64,000 nucleotides of DNA from Leguminivora glycinivorella (GCF_023078275.1 NC_062994.1:8565545-8629544), one strand, 5' to 3'; counted from the first letter of the stretch, positions 20,401 through 28,943 are shown. The notes: a model not told the origin generated them from the letters alone. Translations and numbers: made by a program.

Positions 20401-23400
20401 TCGTAAAAGCTATAATGTTTCACGGTTTAAGCTATAATGTTTCACGGCTCCAGAGACCAAGTACTATCAGCTGTACAAATATTTGCATCTAATAAATTAG
20501 GACCTTATATTCAGTAGATGAATATATGGAATTAAAATTGTAATAACCTGCTAAATTGTTTTGACATAGTTTTAATTTTAATATGACGATCACTATGAGA
20601 TACCTATTAGATTTTAATTTGACCTGTATTTTATTGTTTACATATTTACTTAATGACGGTAGTTTTGAAATACCATTTGAAATTCAAATTGTTCTTTCAT
20701 GTTTTCTATTGCTTCTGATTATCATTGACATAAATATTACTGTACCTCTTATATGTTTGCATGCCTAATTATAATTATCATTATTGACGATCATAATGTA
20801 AATTCATATAGGTTAACGTAGATTAATTTATACTGTAATTTATCATTATGTAATAAATAAACTAAACTAAACTTCATATTCTATCTGTATGTATCGAAAA
20901 TTGTTTATTGTCTGTGTGCCTACGAATAAACCATTATTCTATTCTATTCTATTCTAAGTATGGACTTGCGCGCGACAAGGCAAGTTGTGCTAGAGGGGCG
21001 TAGGGTCAATAGTTGATCAGTCTACAATAAAAAAAAACTTATGACAGTATGCTCCTGGTCCTGATGTGTGAGTCAACATATTGGCAAATTCTTCATGTGC
21101 TTTACAGTACAAGTCAGAGGGGAAAATAACCCTGGCATGGGCGCGGCTCAAGTCGTTGCTAACTTAGCTTGGTCTCACTCTAGGTTAACCGGTAGTTGAC
21201 TCAAGTGTCACCGGATGTTCTCGTATTATGCGTATGTTTCGTAAATTTGTAAACTTAACCTCGATCTCGAGACTAGTGATGTTACGAACTTACGACTCGA
21301 TTATCGATATATTATTTATTTTATTTATTTAAACTTTATTGCACAGTAAAAATATACAGTTACAAAAGGCGGACTTAATGCTACATGGCATTCTCTACCA
21401 GTCAACCTTTAGGCACATCTCGGACACTGGCGATCAAATATATGAAAGAGGCGCGTTCCTAGCACACAGTCTAAGCTCGTGTAGGTGAACGCGTACCATG
21501 CTTGTATGAGTGAGATATGACAGGTCGATTGTTCGCGTTTTTGACAGGCGGTAACTGTGAGGTGACCGAGAGGGGGTGGGCGGCACTTTCAGAGGGGAGC
21601 GGGAGTGGCCATACTGTACGATAGTACTCTTTATTATACTGTGGTCTCACTCTAGGTTAACCGGTAGTTGACTCAAGTGTCACCGGATGTTCTCGTATTA
21701 TGCGTATGTTTCGTAAATTTGTAAACTTAACCTCGATCTCGAGACTAGTGATGTTACGAACTTACGACTCGATTATCGATATATTATTTATTTTATTTAT
21801 TTAAACTTTATTGCACAGTAAAAATATACAGTTACAAAAGGCGGACTTAATGCTACATGGCATTCTCTACCAGTCAACCTTTAGGCTAAACAGAGAAGAC
21901 CAAAAAAGGTGCGGGATATGTAAAGAACACTAATAAAGACTTGATTCTATTGGATTACGTTATAAAAAAAATAGGGACATAAATATATTTACCTATTTAA
22001 GATACTAATAACTATAATAAATACATATAATATTATTAATAAATACAAATAAATTACATATTATAGATTTACACAAATATAGTATATATACATAATTACA
22101 AATCGAACAATATTACAAATCGACTCGACCCGACTAAGGCCTGAAATCGTTTATATTCAAAAAGCGGGCTTTATGATACGATACATTCACTACCAGTCAA
22201 CCTTCGGGCGAATCACAGAAATTGTAGGCAGAGCAACATTAAGTTGTATTAAAAACACCTAATAATATTTTAATTCAATAATAATAAGCTTAAATAAGGT
22301 TACAAGAATTTCACAGGCGGATTTGATAGACGGTTTTTTTCTTTTTATAATATATTTTCATGGCCATTTACTTAGTCAGGAACATATATCTGTGCTCATC
22401 AGTCTCATCTCATCACACAGAGCAATGACCTAACCGGGAATCGAACCGTGACCATCGACTTAGCAGGCGTCCACTAGGCCAAACCTGTCATAATAAACCC
22501 CGATCTGAAGACCTGGGGGCCGATTTTTGAGTCTCACTGTCACTAAAATACCGGATGAAAACGGTGAATTGCCTATTATTTTCAGTGACAATTTTCTGAA
22601 CTCGAACGCCGTGAGACTCAAAAATCGGCCCCCTGTGCTTACTTTTTAGCAAATAAATATTTTGATAAGATTTGATTTAAGCATTTTATCAAACGAACCA
22701 ATTTCGGTTAAAATCGAAGTTGACTTATTCGGTTTCTTTTATCGATTCGACCCATCACTACTCGCAAGCAACCGTCGAAACTCAACAAATATTTGTTTAA
22801 CAATTATATCGACCGAATACCTTGGTTTTGTTTGATTTACTTATTCATAAGTATAAAGTTTAAATGATGGCGATATTGTTATACCTGCCATAATGCCTGC
22901 CCTTAAATAAATGTTATAGGACTTCTCACACAGATCGACTGAGTCTGAAATCTTTACAACCTTTACATTTAATAAGAAAGATTTACAATCGCATTGTATT
23001 GTAATCATAAATTCTTATCAATCATAAATCTGCCATTTGTAGTTTCTTAATCTGCTTAATGCACGCCACAGACAGTCTGAAAAATTCATAATCTTATAAC
23101 AGCGGGCCGATTTATGAGTCTCACGCGTTCGAATTCAGAAAATTTTTTGAATCTCACGGTGTTCGAATTCAGAAAATTGTCACTGAAAATAGTAGGCAAT
23201 TTCGGTGACAATTTTCTGAATTCGAACGCCGTGAGATTCAAAAATCGGCCCCCTGATCTGTCAGTTTGAACGACAGGTTTCATAGGTACAAATCTTTTTT
23301 CAGATTATGAATTTTTCAGATTGTCTGTGGCGTGCCTAAGAATTAAATATGTTGAACCACGCTATATCAGTCCAATGATCACTTTTTTCCTCATTAGGCG

Positions 23401-26276
23401 GGTCCACACAGAGGGAATAGGCTCGCGCGGCAACTTCGCAACGTAGACGCCTCGACCGAGGCAGATCTTTAAAGTCACACACAGTCGAACGCGATCAATT
23501 AATATTATTTTTCACCACACGAACTGGTAAAGGCTTTCTATGCTATTCGAAAACAGATAGCAAAATTGCATTTTATAAATAATAAATAAATAAAATAATA
23601 ATATCCACAAGGGGGCAAAGTAATTTCATACAAATTTTAACTCGATGGCTGCTAGATTTTACCTATAAATGATGATTTTGAATCATCATTGTCAATCAAT
23701 CAACATTGAATAACTTAATGGATTCCGTTTATTGTGATGTTTTATAGTCAGTATTTTGTTCCTGTTGGTGTGGTGAAAATTTTTGTGTTTCACTCGGTGG
23801 CAAAGTTTGTTTAACCTTCGTTCCTTGAAACCCTCACAACGCTTAAGATTCTACTTTTTGAACCACTCGCTACGCTCGCGGTTTAATATTGAACCTTTCA
23901 CTTGCTCGGGTATCAATATTGGCACGTGCGGTTAAACAACTACTTTGCCCCTTGTAAACAAATATTAACTAAGTATAACTTTTTTCCAACGTTTCGGCAT
24001 AGAGCAATAAGTAAGGGAATAGTTTTAAATCTATACATCAGTAAATGCGTTATTTGTAGCGGCATCTTGCGTCAATCACGTGTCAATCACGCGTCAAGTA
24101 GCGTAAATTATCAGTTTGGACACTTTGGACATTGCCTCGCAACGTGCCTCGCTCTGTGTGGATCCGCCTTAATACGGCAAAAGTGGTCACCACAGGTGGT
24201 CACTGACTGATTTAGCGTGTGAGATATTAATTAATTGTGTAGATCTCACACTGTGTACTCGCCTATTGTCTATGACCGAAGTAACGAATCAGCCTTGGTC
24301 AATAACACTAAAAAATGAAAGCGTCAATGGTTCTCATCACGCGATCTCCTTACAATGTAAATCGGCCTTAATTGCCTTAATAACAACGTTCAGATTTGCA
24401 GTTAGATTAGAAGCATGCTTCAAACAAGATGAGTGATTATAATTACGCTTTCCATTTCTTAAGTAATTTGATTATTTACCGTTGTTATGATTTATGTAAT
24501 AGATTTTCTATTTAAGCTATTATATCCGTCAGTCATATTATATTGTTTTTTTTTCCTCAAATTTTGTTAGTTTGGTAATTTGTGTACTTAACACAGCAAA
24601 AAGGAGTGTACACGTGTCTAATGGGTTGGCAACGCGCACGTGACACTCCTTGAGTTGCAGGCGTCCATAGGTGATGGTGACAGCTTTCCATCAGGCGGAC
24701 CGTATGCTTGTTTGCCATCGACGTAGTATAAAAAATAGATCATAGAGTTCCCAGTACAAAATAGGATGTACACTGGGAAAACGAAATCTTTCTAAGAAAT
24801 AAATTAAGTTCGCCCATTTAATATTACTTACCTTTTATCAAACTCTGACAAAAAAATACCTAGGTACTACAACTGGAACCAACTGAGCGTCACCAGTAAG
24901 AGCGTTTTCACACTATCCGATCTGGGGGCCGATTTTTGAGTCTCAGTCACTAAAATAGCGGTTGAAAACGGTGAATTGCCTATTATTTTCAGTGACAATT
25001 TTCTGAATTCGAACGCCGTGAGACTCAAAAATCGGCCCCCAGATTTTAATATATAGGTCCTACATTCGATATCGGATCTGATATACCTATGGATCGGAAA
25101 CACATTAAGAGTCATCATTCGTAAGTCGTACGGACCCACCTGCGGTTTGTGGTTTTCCAACCTTATCAAACCTGAAGACAAGCAGGAAAAAAAGTAGTTG
25201 TCCATGACATTATTAGCCCAAAATTACGGAAAATAACACAAAAATACTTTTGGCAATGCGAATTAGAATGTAGGTTTCTGTCAATAGGTGTATGAACATA
25301 ATGTTATGATCATCTAGTACACTATAGCTTACTGTGTGACTAGGTCAATCTACGTAAGATCGTCTTATAATACCTATCTAATCTATTCATGTTTCCGCAC
25401 CTAGATCCGTCAATCATAATCTTTTCACCTTGAAAATGGTTTGATCTACATAACTTATACCAACGAACGTTTCTGCTGATTTTTTTTAATTCTAAATATT
25501 CAAAAATAATGAATATAGGTATAGAGAAAGAAGCGCTGGTTGCCTAGCGGCAAGAGCGTGCGACTTTCGATTCGGAACGTCGCGGGTTCGATTCTAACCC
25601 CGGCTCGTACAAATCGTACAATGAGTTTTTCGGAACTTTTGTGCGAAATGTCATTTGATATTTGCAAGTCGCTTTTCGGTGAATGAAAACTTCGTGAGGA
25701 CACCGGACTAATTCTAATAAGATCTAGTTACCCTTCGGGTTGGAAGGTCAGGTGGCAGTCGCTTTCGTAAAAACTAGTGCATACGCCAAATCTTAGTATT
25801 CAATTGTTAAAGCGGACCCCAGGCTCCCATGAGCTGGGATAACGCAAGAAGGATGATGAATTAACTTAGGTATAGATGGACTAATAACAGTAAAACAAAA
25901 ACAAAGTACAAAAGCTATTTTTTTAATTACTCAATAGCTTTTTTCAATGACGGAAGTAGTTTGACACACTATGTGTAAATAATTAGTATAGGATACGTAA
26001 ATGAATATTCAAAGACAAACACTTACCAACTGAAGTTTCTTCATTGCTCAATTCCTCAGGAACCAACGATTTATTATAAACTTCACTTTGGTTGAACTTA
26101 AAACTATCATAACTTACATTTTTGGTATTATTCAAATTACTTTCTATTTCACTAGCACTAATACCCGAACATAGATGACAAAACATTATTAACCAAATAA
26201 GAATCATTCTAGCGTCCAATTTTAGGAGAATATGAAAACAGGGTATAAACCATTTGATAATTTCCCTTAAATCCAT
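8257..26276 (-). CDS. Secreted/membrane protein with Osiris-like hydrophobic segment (multi-exon)
   Basis: Proposed exons are 26276-26027, 9434-9265 and 8448-8257. Exon 1 ends in phase 1 (G|GTAAGT) and exon 2 opens with two bases that complete the codon. Exons 2 and 3 meet in phase 0. The joined protein would be about 203 residues: a signal peptide (MILIWLIMFCHLC from residue 24), four N-glycosylation sequons, then RTFGRPMKKMMQALIPLAM and a long Ala/Leu/Val-rich stretch, then a Pro-rich tail. The KKMM...LIPLAM...GAKTL pattern recalls the DUF1676 segment of insect Osiris proteins, which act in secretory or cuticle-associated membranes. The usual paired-Cys N-terminal region is not visible, so the family call is uncertain. 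The first intron spans about 16.6 kb and holds the large tandem array; extra exons inside it are possible. Confidence 0.5.
8768..8882 (-). pseudogene. Decayed fourth version of the hydrophobic exon
   Basis: The reverse complement still reads RTWAVVAAYIRAKTL before a stop, then recognisable KLLMNGAA, ending at AAG|GGTAAATG. Frame breaks make it non-functional. It shares the upstream TAGATTCTT word with the version at 8934-9083. Confidence 0.6.
8934..9083 (-). CDS. Second open version of the hydrophobic exon
   Basis: From 9083 it reads 50 residues almost identical to 9414-9265, from MKKMMQALIPLAM to LLLMASAAK, with AAG|GTATAT as donor. The nearest acceptor (CTAG|ATTCTTGCA) gives phase 0, not the phase 1 that exon 1 supplies. 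It therefore fits better as an exon spliced after 9434-9265 than as an alternative to it. Near-identity over 150 bases indicates a recent duplication. Confidence 0.5.
9132..9236 (-). pseudogene. Decayed third version of the hydrophobic exon
   Basis: AETWAVVAA is followed by an insertion (GCGC) that shifts the frame; the remaining DNA still matches through GGTAAG|GTAAAC. It lacks the 5' MKKMMQ part. Confidence 0.65.
9265..9434 (-). CDS. Osiris-like gene, hydrophobic exon 2
   Basis: The acceptor TTTCAG|GT and donor AAG|GTAAAT bound 170 bases: two bases to finish a codon plus 56 codons. The peptide is RTFGRPMKKMMQALIPLAM, then AIGSAGTWAVVAALIGAKTL, then VVTLFILKLLLMAGAAK, long enough for one or two membrane passes. 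Of the four tandem versions it is the only one whose acceptor phase fits the signal-peptide exon. Confidence 0.6.
9711..10470. mobile_element. Long inverted repeat, ~177-bp arms
   Basis: 9711-9887 is mirrored almost perfectly by 10294-10470: AAAATAAATTAATAG through CGTGGGGCGCTGGAACAGG, and the complement. The core of about 400 bp has open frames of 85 and 69 codons without recognisable domains. It sits in the large first intron of the Osiris-like gene. It is a foldback-type non-autonomous transposon; its family is unknown. Confidence 0.75.
10831..12569. repeat. Tandem array, block 1: 17 units of ~101 bp
   Basis: Each unit runs CGAGCCCCCCTTTGTTTGC, then AAAGGTCACAAGAAAACGC, TAACCCAACTTATTTTAAAT, ACAACGTTGATCTTTC and TTTTATGCGGGGGCTTCGCC. 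GATCTTTC/AATCTTTC occurs 17 times, from 10903 to 12514. The G-run, CTTCG and C-run make a 6-bp-stem hairpin in each unit. Two sub-types alternate: GTTTGCTCTTAAAGG with AAAACGCT, and CGTTACTCTTAAGGG with AAAACCCT. Frames of 80-190 codons in the array are translations of the repeat, not genes. Confidence 0.9.
12570..13388 (+). mobile_element. Family D dispersed repeat interrupting the array
   Basis: It begins TATACTACGTCGGTGGCAAA and continues CCGCCTGATGGAAAGCGGTC, GTGTTAAGTACACAGCAAAA, then CACCCTCGTTGAGCTCTGAC and GCTCTAGATTCGAGCGAGAC. A full copy without the inner insertion is 31482-31944. Partial reverse copies are 24585-24745 and 61390-61574. It appears to be a non-LTR element or SINE. It holds another transposon at 12772-13123. 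Confidence 0.65.
12772..13123. mobile_element. GC-rich MITE with TAA target duplication (PIF/Harbinger-like)
   Basis: Ends AGCCGCGTATCGACTGCGCG and the complement form 24-bp perfect inverted repeats. TAA flanks both sides (12769-12771 and 13124-13126). The interior is full of GCGCGCGGC and TGGCTCGCGCGGC words. The family D copy at 31482 shows the uninterrupted site (GACGACTCAAAGGACAA). A three-base TWA/TAA duplication is the hallmark of PIF/Harbinger elements. Confidence 0.75.
13389..14690. repeat. Tandem array, block 2: 13 units of ~101 bp
   Basis: This is the same unit as 10831-12569, resuming at TTACTCTTAAGGGTCAC. GATCTTTC-type words occur 13 times, from 13450 to 14666. One unit (near 14285) has lost the GAGCCCCCC segment. 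The array ends TTTCATGCTTCCCCC and grades into C-rich sequence. Confidence 0.9.
14691..15018. repeat. Tail region after the tandem array
   Basis: CACCATCATCAGG near 14720, CTCCATCATCAGATCAGC near 14842 and TAATAAAAGCGTG near 14995 resemble the 3' portion of a dispersed lepidopteran element. The array may be the internal repeat part of that element rather than an independent satellite. Confidence 0.35.
15395..15685. mobile_element. Foldback MITE, ~140-bp arms with almost no loop
   Basis: AAGTTTGTACATTTGG through TAACAAAAAAGG is mirrored on both sides of a centre near 15536. CACGTCTCCGATTTGG pairs with the block near 15645 and GGATCTTGCTCAG with 15462. The flanking words TTAATACTGGACTGACAAAG (near 15340) reappear in reverse at 56165-56185. 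Confidence 0.7.
16058..16505 (-). pseudogene. LINE 3' end: reverse transcriptase tail plus UTR
   Basis: On the minus strand, 16500-16340 reads NSTRRKSFVYNNLPVEIRN, then FYNDLKIWLQDHCFYSIKEF. This is the same C-terminal signature as 5151-5405. The UTR continues to a (CAATTT)n tail near 16060, so the 3' end is complete and the 5' end truncated. Confidence 0.7.
16899..17363 (+). pseudogene. Retroelement polyprotein C-terminal ORF (154 codons)
   Basis: The frame contains VPALLEPTDISRTDGKRLDG, then MSLVPWNMGRVLVWDATCVD, TLAPSHLHQTS, GGFLAQRIGLTIQRGNAASV and FGTMP. The order DGKRPDG - LVPW - GRxLVWDATCxDT - LAPSH - LAQRxxxxIQRGNAxSVxGT is a protein signature repeated many times in invertebrate genomes at the end of mobile-element polyproteins. 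The stop is followed by AATAAATATAA. It appears to be a 5'-truncated insertion; no promoter or other domain is seen. Confidence 0.6.
17400..17985. other. Non-genic stretch
   Basis: No exon, inverted repeat or tandem repeat could be supported here. Confidence 0.35.
17992..18121. mobile_element. MITE family H, copy 1
   Basis: TTCACATTATCCGATCCGAT and ATCGGATCGGATAATGTGAA form the arms; the core has CCATTACATGT-like words. Copy 2 is 43738-43879. An interrupted copy flanks the family B MITE at 24903-25105. Confidence 0.75.
18565..18635 (+). repeat. tRNA-like SINE head
   Basis: GGTTCGATCCTG matches the RNA polymerase III B box and lies about 50 bp after an A-box-like TAGTCCTGTGATAG. It runs into T-rich DNA. 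The cloverleaf is poor, so I read it as a tRNA-derived SINE start rather than a working tRNA. Confidence 0.4.
19088..19266. repeat. Family J dispersed repeat, copy 1
   Basis: It runs from CTAGCTTTTGCCCGCGGCTT to CCATTTATAATATTAGTATGGAT, with CACTCTCCATCCCTTCAACT and GTCCGTCTTTCACGGC-type words between. Copies or parts: 39685-39765, 40443-40575, 48785-48934, 56848-57035 and 58425-58602, in both orientations. It is probably a LINE/SINE 3' end. Confidence 0.65.
19600..19846. mobile_element. Two family B MITEs side by side
   Basis: 19600-19717 and 19721-19846 are adjacent, three bases apart. The second has a different inner end (ACAAAATCCCGTATGCG). Confidence 0.75.
20011..20506. mobile_element. 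MITE inserted in LINE codons, ATAT duplication
   Basis: Ends AAGGTCCTAATTTATTAG and the complement are mirrored over about 30 bp. ATAT lies on both sides (20007-20010 and 20507-20510), and removing the element plus one ATAT restores the LINE reading frame. The 496-bp interior is AT-rich and non-coding. Confidence 0.8.
21170..21414. repeat. 245-bp direct repeat, copy 1
   Basis: No difference was seen from 21642-21886 on line-by-line comparison. It includes a reversed LINE 3' end (TTATTTAAACTTTATTGCAC, then AAGGCGGACTTAATGC). A family L element (21415-21641) separates the two copies. Confidence 0.85.
21415..21641. mobile_element. Family L dispersed repeat between the direct repeats
   Basis: It runs from ACATCTCGGACACTGGCGAT to TACTCTTTATTATACTG, with GACAGGCGGTAACTGTGAGG inside. 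Other copies are 44379-44529, 48607-48767 (reverse) and 61961-62190 (reverse). The class is unknown. Confidence 0.6.
21642..21886. repeat. 245-bp direct repeat, copy 2
   Basis: Offset exactly 472 bases from copy 1. The sequence that follows it (TAAACAGAGAAGACC) looks like the natural continuation of the LINE end, so this copy is probably the original context. Confidence 0.85.
21887..22505. repeat. Further LINE 3' remnants
   Basis: AAAGCGGGCTTTATGATACG and CACTACCAGTCAACCTTCGG near 22160-22208 match the pattern GGCGGACTTAATGC...ACCAGTCAACCTTTAGG seen at 21369-21414, in diverged form. The rest has no clear content. Confidence 0.4.
22515..22633. mobile_element. MITE family B
   Basis: Complete copy with intact ends and inner arms. 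Confidence 0.8.
23062..23333. mobile_element. MITE interrupted by a family B copy
   Basis: CACGCCACAGACAGTCTG and AAAAATTCATAATCT are mirrored by AGATTATGAATTTTTCAG and ATTGTCTGTGGCGTGC. A rearranged family B copy (23104-23253) lies in its centre. Confidence 0.65.
23393..24172. mobile_element. Element with GGCGG(G/A)TCCACACAGAG ends enclosing family O
   Basis: TAGGCGGGTCCACACAGAG is mirrored by CTCTGTGTGGATCCGCCTTA. Inside, 23512-23965 is a family O repeat (CACCACACGAACTGGTAAAG at the start). A related family O copy is 36956-37260. No coding sequence is recognised. Confidence 0.5.
24585..24745 (-). repeat. Family D partial copy (reverse)
   Basis: ACTTAACACAGCAAAAAGGA, then CATCAGGCGGACCGTATGC and CCATCGACGTAGTATAAAAA match the 5' third of 12570-13388 in reverse. 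Confidence 0.65.
24903..25105. mobile_element. Family H MITE interrupted by family B
   Basis: CGTTTTCACACTATCCGATC is cut at 24923 by a complete family B copy (24924-25040). The remainder GTCCTACATTCGATATCGG follows at 25054. It gives relative age: H before B. Confidence 0.6.
25538..25862 (+). mobile_element. tRNA-derived SINE
   Basis: A box (GGTTGCCTAGCGGCAAGAGC) and B box (CGGGTTCGATTC) head the element. The body includes TTTTTCGGAACTTTTGTGCG, CGTGAGGACACCGGACTAAT and GTTACCCTTCGGGTTGGAAG, ending GGGATAACGCAAGAAGGATGATGA. The long body after a Pol III promoter marks a SINE, not a functional tRNA. Related copies: 45165-45398 and 45416-45507. Confidence 0.8.
26027..26276 (-). CDS. Osiris-like gene, signal-peptide exon 1
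   Basis: ATG at 26276 (or at 26207, just before MILIWLIMFCHLC) starts 83 codons plus one base, ending GTTG|GTAAGTG. A hydrophobic signal peptide is followed by ASEIESNLNNTKNVSYDSF and a Ser/Asn/Glu-rich stretch with sequons NNT, NVS, NQS and NKS. A strong donor and phase 1 suit the exon at 9434-9265. If that link is wrong, this is still a good first exon of an unknown secreted or type I membrane protein. Confidence 0.6.
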
Positions 26277-26480
26277 TTTAATATTTTACTACGCAAATTC
26301 ACTTCGGTTATTCACGCGCGCATATAATTAAACTTTAAAAAGTACGTCTTTTCCCGCCAAAAGTTGGTATCGGACTGACAGCGGATCCAAAATGGCGTCC
26401 TCATTTCTTCTTTCACCGATCGCCGGTGGCCAGTGACTCGCTACTCGCTACACAAGGCATAGACTATCCAATACTTTCGC
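26277..26480 (-). promoter_or_regulatory. Probable promoter/5' UTR of the signal-peptide exon
   Basis: A relatively GC-rich segment free of recognised repeats lies directly upstream of the exon (TTCACGCGCGCATA, CCAAAATGGCGTCC, GATCGCCGGTGGCC). No clear TATA box is seen. Confidence 0.35.
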
Positions 26481-26734
26481 TTTTTTCTATGGCATGTCCG
26501 GACTCATGTTACTTGTTTTAAAAGCAAAATAAATACAATAGTATTCCAATGTAGTGTATGTAACAATCGATTCTCCATACAAATTGATCGTCAATTTCCT
26601 TTTTCAGTTTGAGGTATTTTGTCGCTAAGTTTTATTGTTTTTTGAATTATTATAAGAATACTCATACATGTATTGCTACTCAAAAATAATAATGTACCAC
26701 CTAATGTATACCATGTTTATCGCAATAAAGTAAT

Positions 26735-26762
26735 TCATTCATTCATTCATTCATTCATTCAA
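26735..26762. repeat. (ATTC)n microsatellite
   Basis: About six ATTC units after AATAAAGT, probably the tail of a LINE ending near 26730. Confidence 0.7.
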
Positions 26763-27404
26763 TAACCCCTTGATTGAAAAGTGTAGCACTGAAAGTTGAT
26801 CAGTTTCATGTGCTCTGCCTACCCAGTTTGGGAACACAGATATGAATTGATGCATGTTTGTATACATATATAAATATAAAAATACAGTTTTTACCCCTAT
26901 TTCATTACAGTAGGTTGATCTGGTCATTCGTATAAAATTTTAACGTCATACATATGGCCCTTCGAACAGTTCGAAGTTTCAAGTGCTTCGACCTGACAAG
27001 AAATTATACCTACTTACATTTCTTTCTTTGCGAACTAGTGCGGTCAAAAACCCCCATATGTATTGATAAGTTATTATTCCGTTACGTTAATAATTAAGAG
27101 GAGATTGGAGCCACGCTTGTATGAGGAAGCTGTCCCTATTCCTCATAACATATAACGTAGAAAGTTTGACTTAGTTTCGGCGGTTTTCAAAACTATTGTT
27201 TAAAAAGGCATTATTCATGTTAATTGCTTATGTATGCGTGTACGCTACTTGTGAACGATTTGGTAATCAGTGTGTTTGAATTTTTTTTAATATGAATATT
27301 TAGTTTTGGTATGCTTTAGAAAACAGCCCATTTTACACGGTCTCAGCAAGATTTTTTTTATTTTTTATTATTATAAATGGGCTTACTCTTGACCAGTTTC
27401 ATTA

Positions 27405-27650
27405 CATTACATACATACATACAATCTCGCCTGTATCCCATAAAGGGGTAGGCAGAGCACATGAAACTACTAAAGCTTCAGGGCCACTCTTGGCAAATAA
27501 GGGGTTAAAAGAAAACGAAAATGTGGCATTGCAGTGACAGGTTGCCAGCCTCTCGCCTACACCACAATTTAACCCATATCCCATAGGCGCCTTCTACGAC
27601 ACCCACGGGAAGAAAGGGGGTGGTGAAATTCTAAACCCGTCACCACACAG
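27405..27650. repeat. Family I dispersed repeat, longest copy
   Basis: It contains CCCATAAAGGGGTAGGCAGA, GCCACTCTTGGCAAATAAGG, TGACAGGTTGCCAGCCTCTC and CTACGACACCCACGGGAAG. Parts recur at 1440-1480, 26757-26845, 53493-53545, 54570-54712 and 61593-61672. It is probably a SINE or a LINE 3' end. Confidence 0.6.
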
Positions 27651-27823
27651 GTACATTACATTGCACATTCAAAATGTAGAAGATCAATTGTGGACGCACA
27701 TTTCATATTAGTGATAAAAGGGCAGAATCACTTAGCTTTTATCTAAGCTAAGTGATCATGAGTTTGAGCTTGTAATTTTTGTGTATCCCTTTTTTTACAT
27801 ACTTTTTTTAACGAAAACTATGA

Positions 27824-28024
27824 AGGGCAATTCCACGTAACTGTAATGTAAGTGACCACTTCATTGCATGTTCTTTTATTTATGATGCAAATTGAAGTCT
27901 TAATTTATCTCTAGATAAGCCTACTTTTAATCCTTAGATATATTGATATTTAAATTAGCACCATGAATAAAAAAACATGCAAATAATTGGTCACTTACAT
28001 TACTCTGTTACATGGAATTACCCT
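27824..28024. mobile_element. MITE, arms AGGG(C/T)AATTCCA(C/T)GTAAC
   Basis: AGGGCAATTCCACGTAACTG and TAATGTAAGTGACCA are mirrored by TGGTCACTTACATTA and GTTACATGGAATTACCCT, with CATGTT(C/T)TTTTATT inside each arm. Confidence 0.75.
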
Positions 28025-28052
28025 GAAGCTTAGTGTGCTTAAACTTTGCACA

Positions 28053-28196
28053 ATATGTGAGCGTGCACGGGAAAACGTCCCACTTTGTCGATTGCTATAT
28101 AGCCGCTTTGTCAGTTTATTCGCATAAAGATACAAGTAAAGCTCACCTTAATGGTAACCGACAAAGTGGGACGTTTTACTAAACACACTCACATAT
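28053..28196. mobile_element. MITE, arms ATATGTGAG...CGTCCCACTTTGTCG
   Basis: CGTCCCACTTTGTCG and CGACAAAGTGGGACG face each other, with ATATGTGAG(C/T)GTG at the ends. Two bases of ambiguity remain at each terminus. Confidence 0.75.
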
Positions 28197-28754
28197 TTAC
28201 TAATGTAGAGCCACATCATCCTTAAAAACTGCAAGTTTTGACTTAAATTATTTATATTGCCGCCTATAATAGATTTATTTTTGTTTGTTTCGTTCGATTT
28301 ACAAATAAAAGTACCTAATTCAAATTCAAAACTATTTCCTAGTTTTGATCGCTAGAGGGAACGTATGTAGAACAAAAGACATCAACGCAACACTCTAAAA
28401 CTTTTATAGTAAAGATTGACCAGAAATATATGAATACGAGCCACGTTGGGGAATTTCATTGGAACTATTTTACCGCATATATCAGCGCCCTAGAGACAAT
28501 AGTCATATATTAATTGGCTTTACTTCGTTTGGAAATTTTGTATGAAAAATATTTCCTTCCTTTCCTTCCAATTTACTTCATCGTTTCGACCATCTTGCGT
28601 CAGCAAGAAACGTTCAAGGGCAAAAACAGTTATTTGCGGTTGAATCATTATTTTTCTCGTCTTTAGTCTGTGGTAAACCAACCAAGCGCTTAAAAAAAAA
28701 TAACCTGATTTTACGAGTAACTAAATCTGGACTTTCTGGGTCTTTTATTCTACC

Positions 28755-28943
28755 AAAGACATGTGTAACTCCGTATAGACCACAGTACAGACGGATAACT
28801 TCTAAAAAAAAAACGTACCTCAAAGCCCTAGAGAAAAAGGTACGGTGGCCTAGATGACATTACACCTTTGGGGTACGCTCAGCTAGATGGCGCTAATATT
28901 AATATTTGACATTTTAACACATATCAAACTAACAATATGGGCC
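28755..28943. mobile_element. MITE family A, partial copy
   Basis: It holds GTAACTCCGTATAGAC, AACGTACCTCAAAGCC and CTAGATGGCGCTAATATTAA. Outer arms are missing. Confidence 0.7.

Larger units (their letters stand above)
19568..20955 (+). pseudogene. 5'-truncated LINE with reverse transcriptase tail, itself interrupted
   Basis: The frame from 19921 reads EHLPAELRTEVSDEAFERQL, then RNFLLNNPLY, is cut by a MITE at 20011, and resumes at 20511 as SVDEYMEL before a stop. UTR follows, ending GAATAAACCATTATTCTATT with an (ATTCT)n tail. Two family B MITEs sit at 19600-19846. Confidence 0.7.
19517..20997. mobile_element. Family K MITE split by a LINE insertion
   Basis: The left half (19517-19567) has CACAACTTGCCTTGTCGCGC. 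The right half (20956-20997) has the complement GCGCGACAAGGCAAGTTGTG. The intact copy at 35323-35421 shows the two halves adjacent. AAGT flanks the inserted block on both sides (19564-19567 and 20956-20959). Confidence 0.75.

Noticed and set aside
25538..25625. Functional tRNA gene
   Set aside because: A and B boxes are present, but no acceptor stem closes, and the transcript continues into a SINE body also found at 45165.
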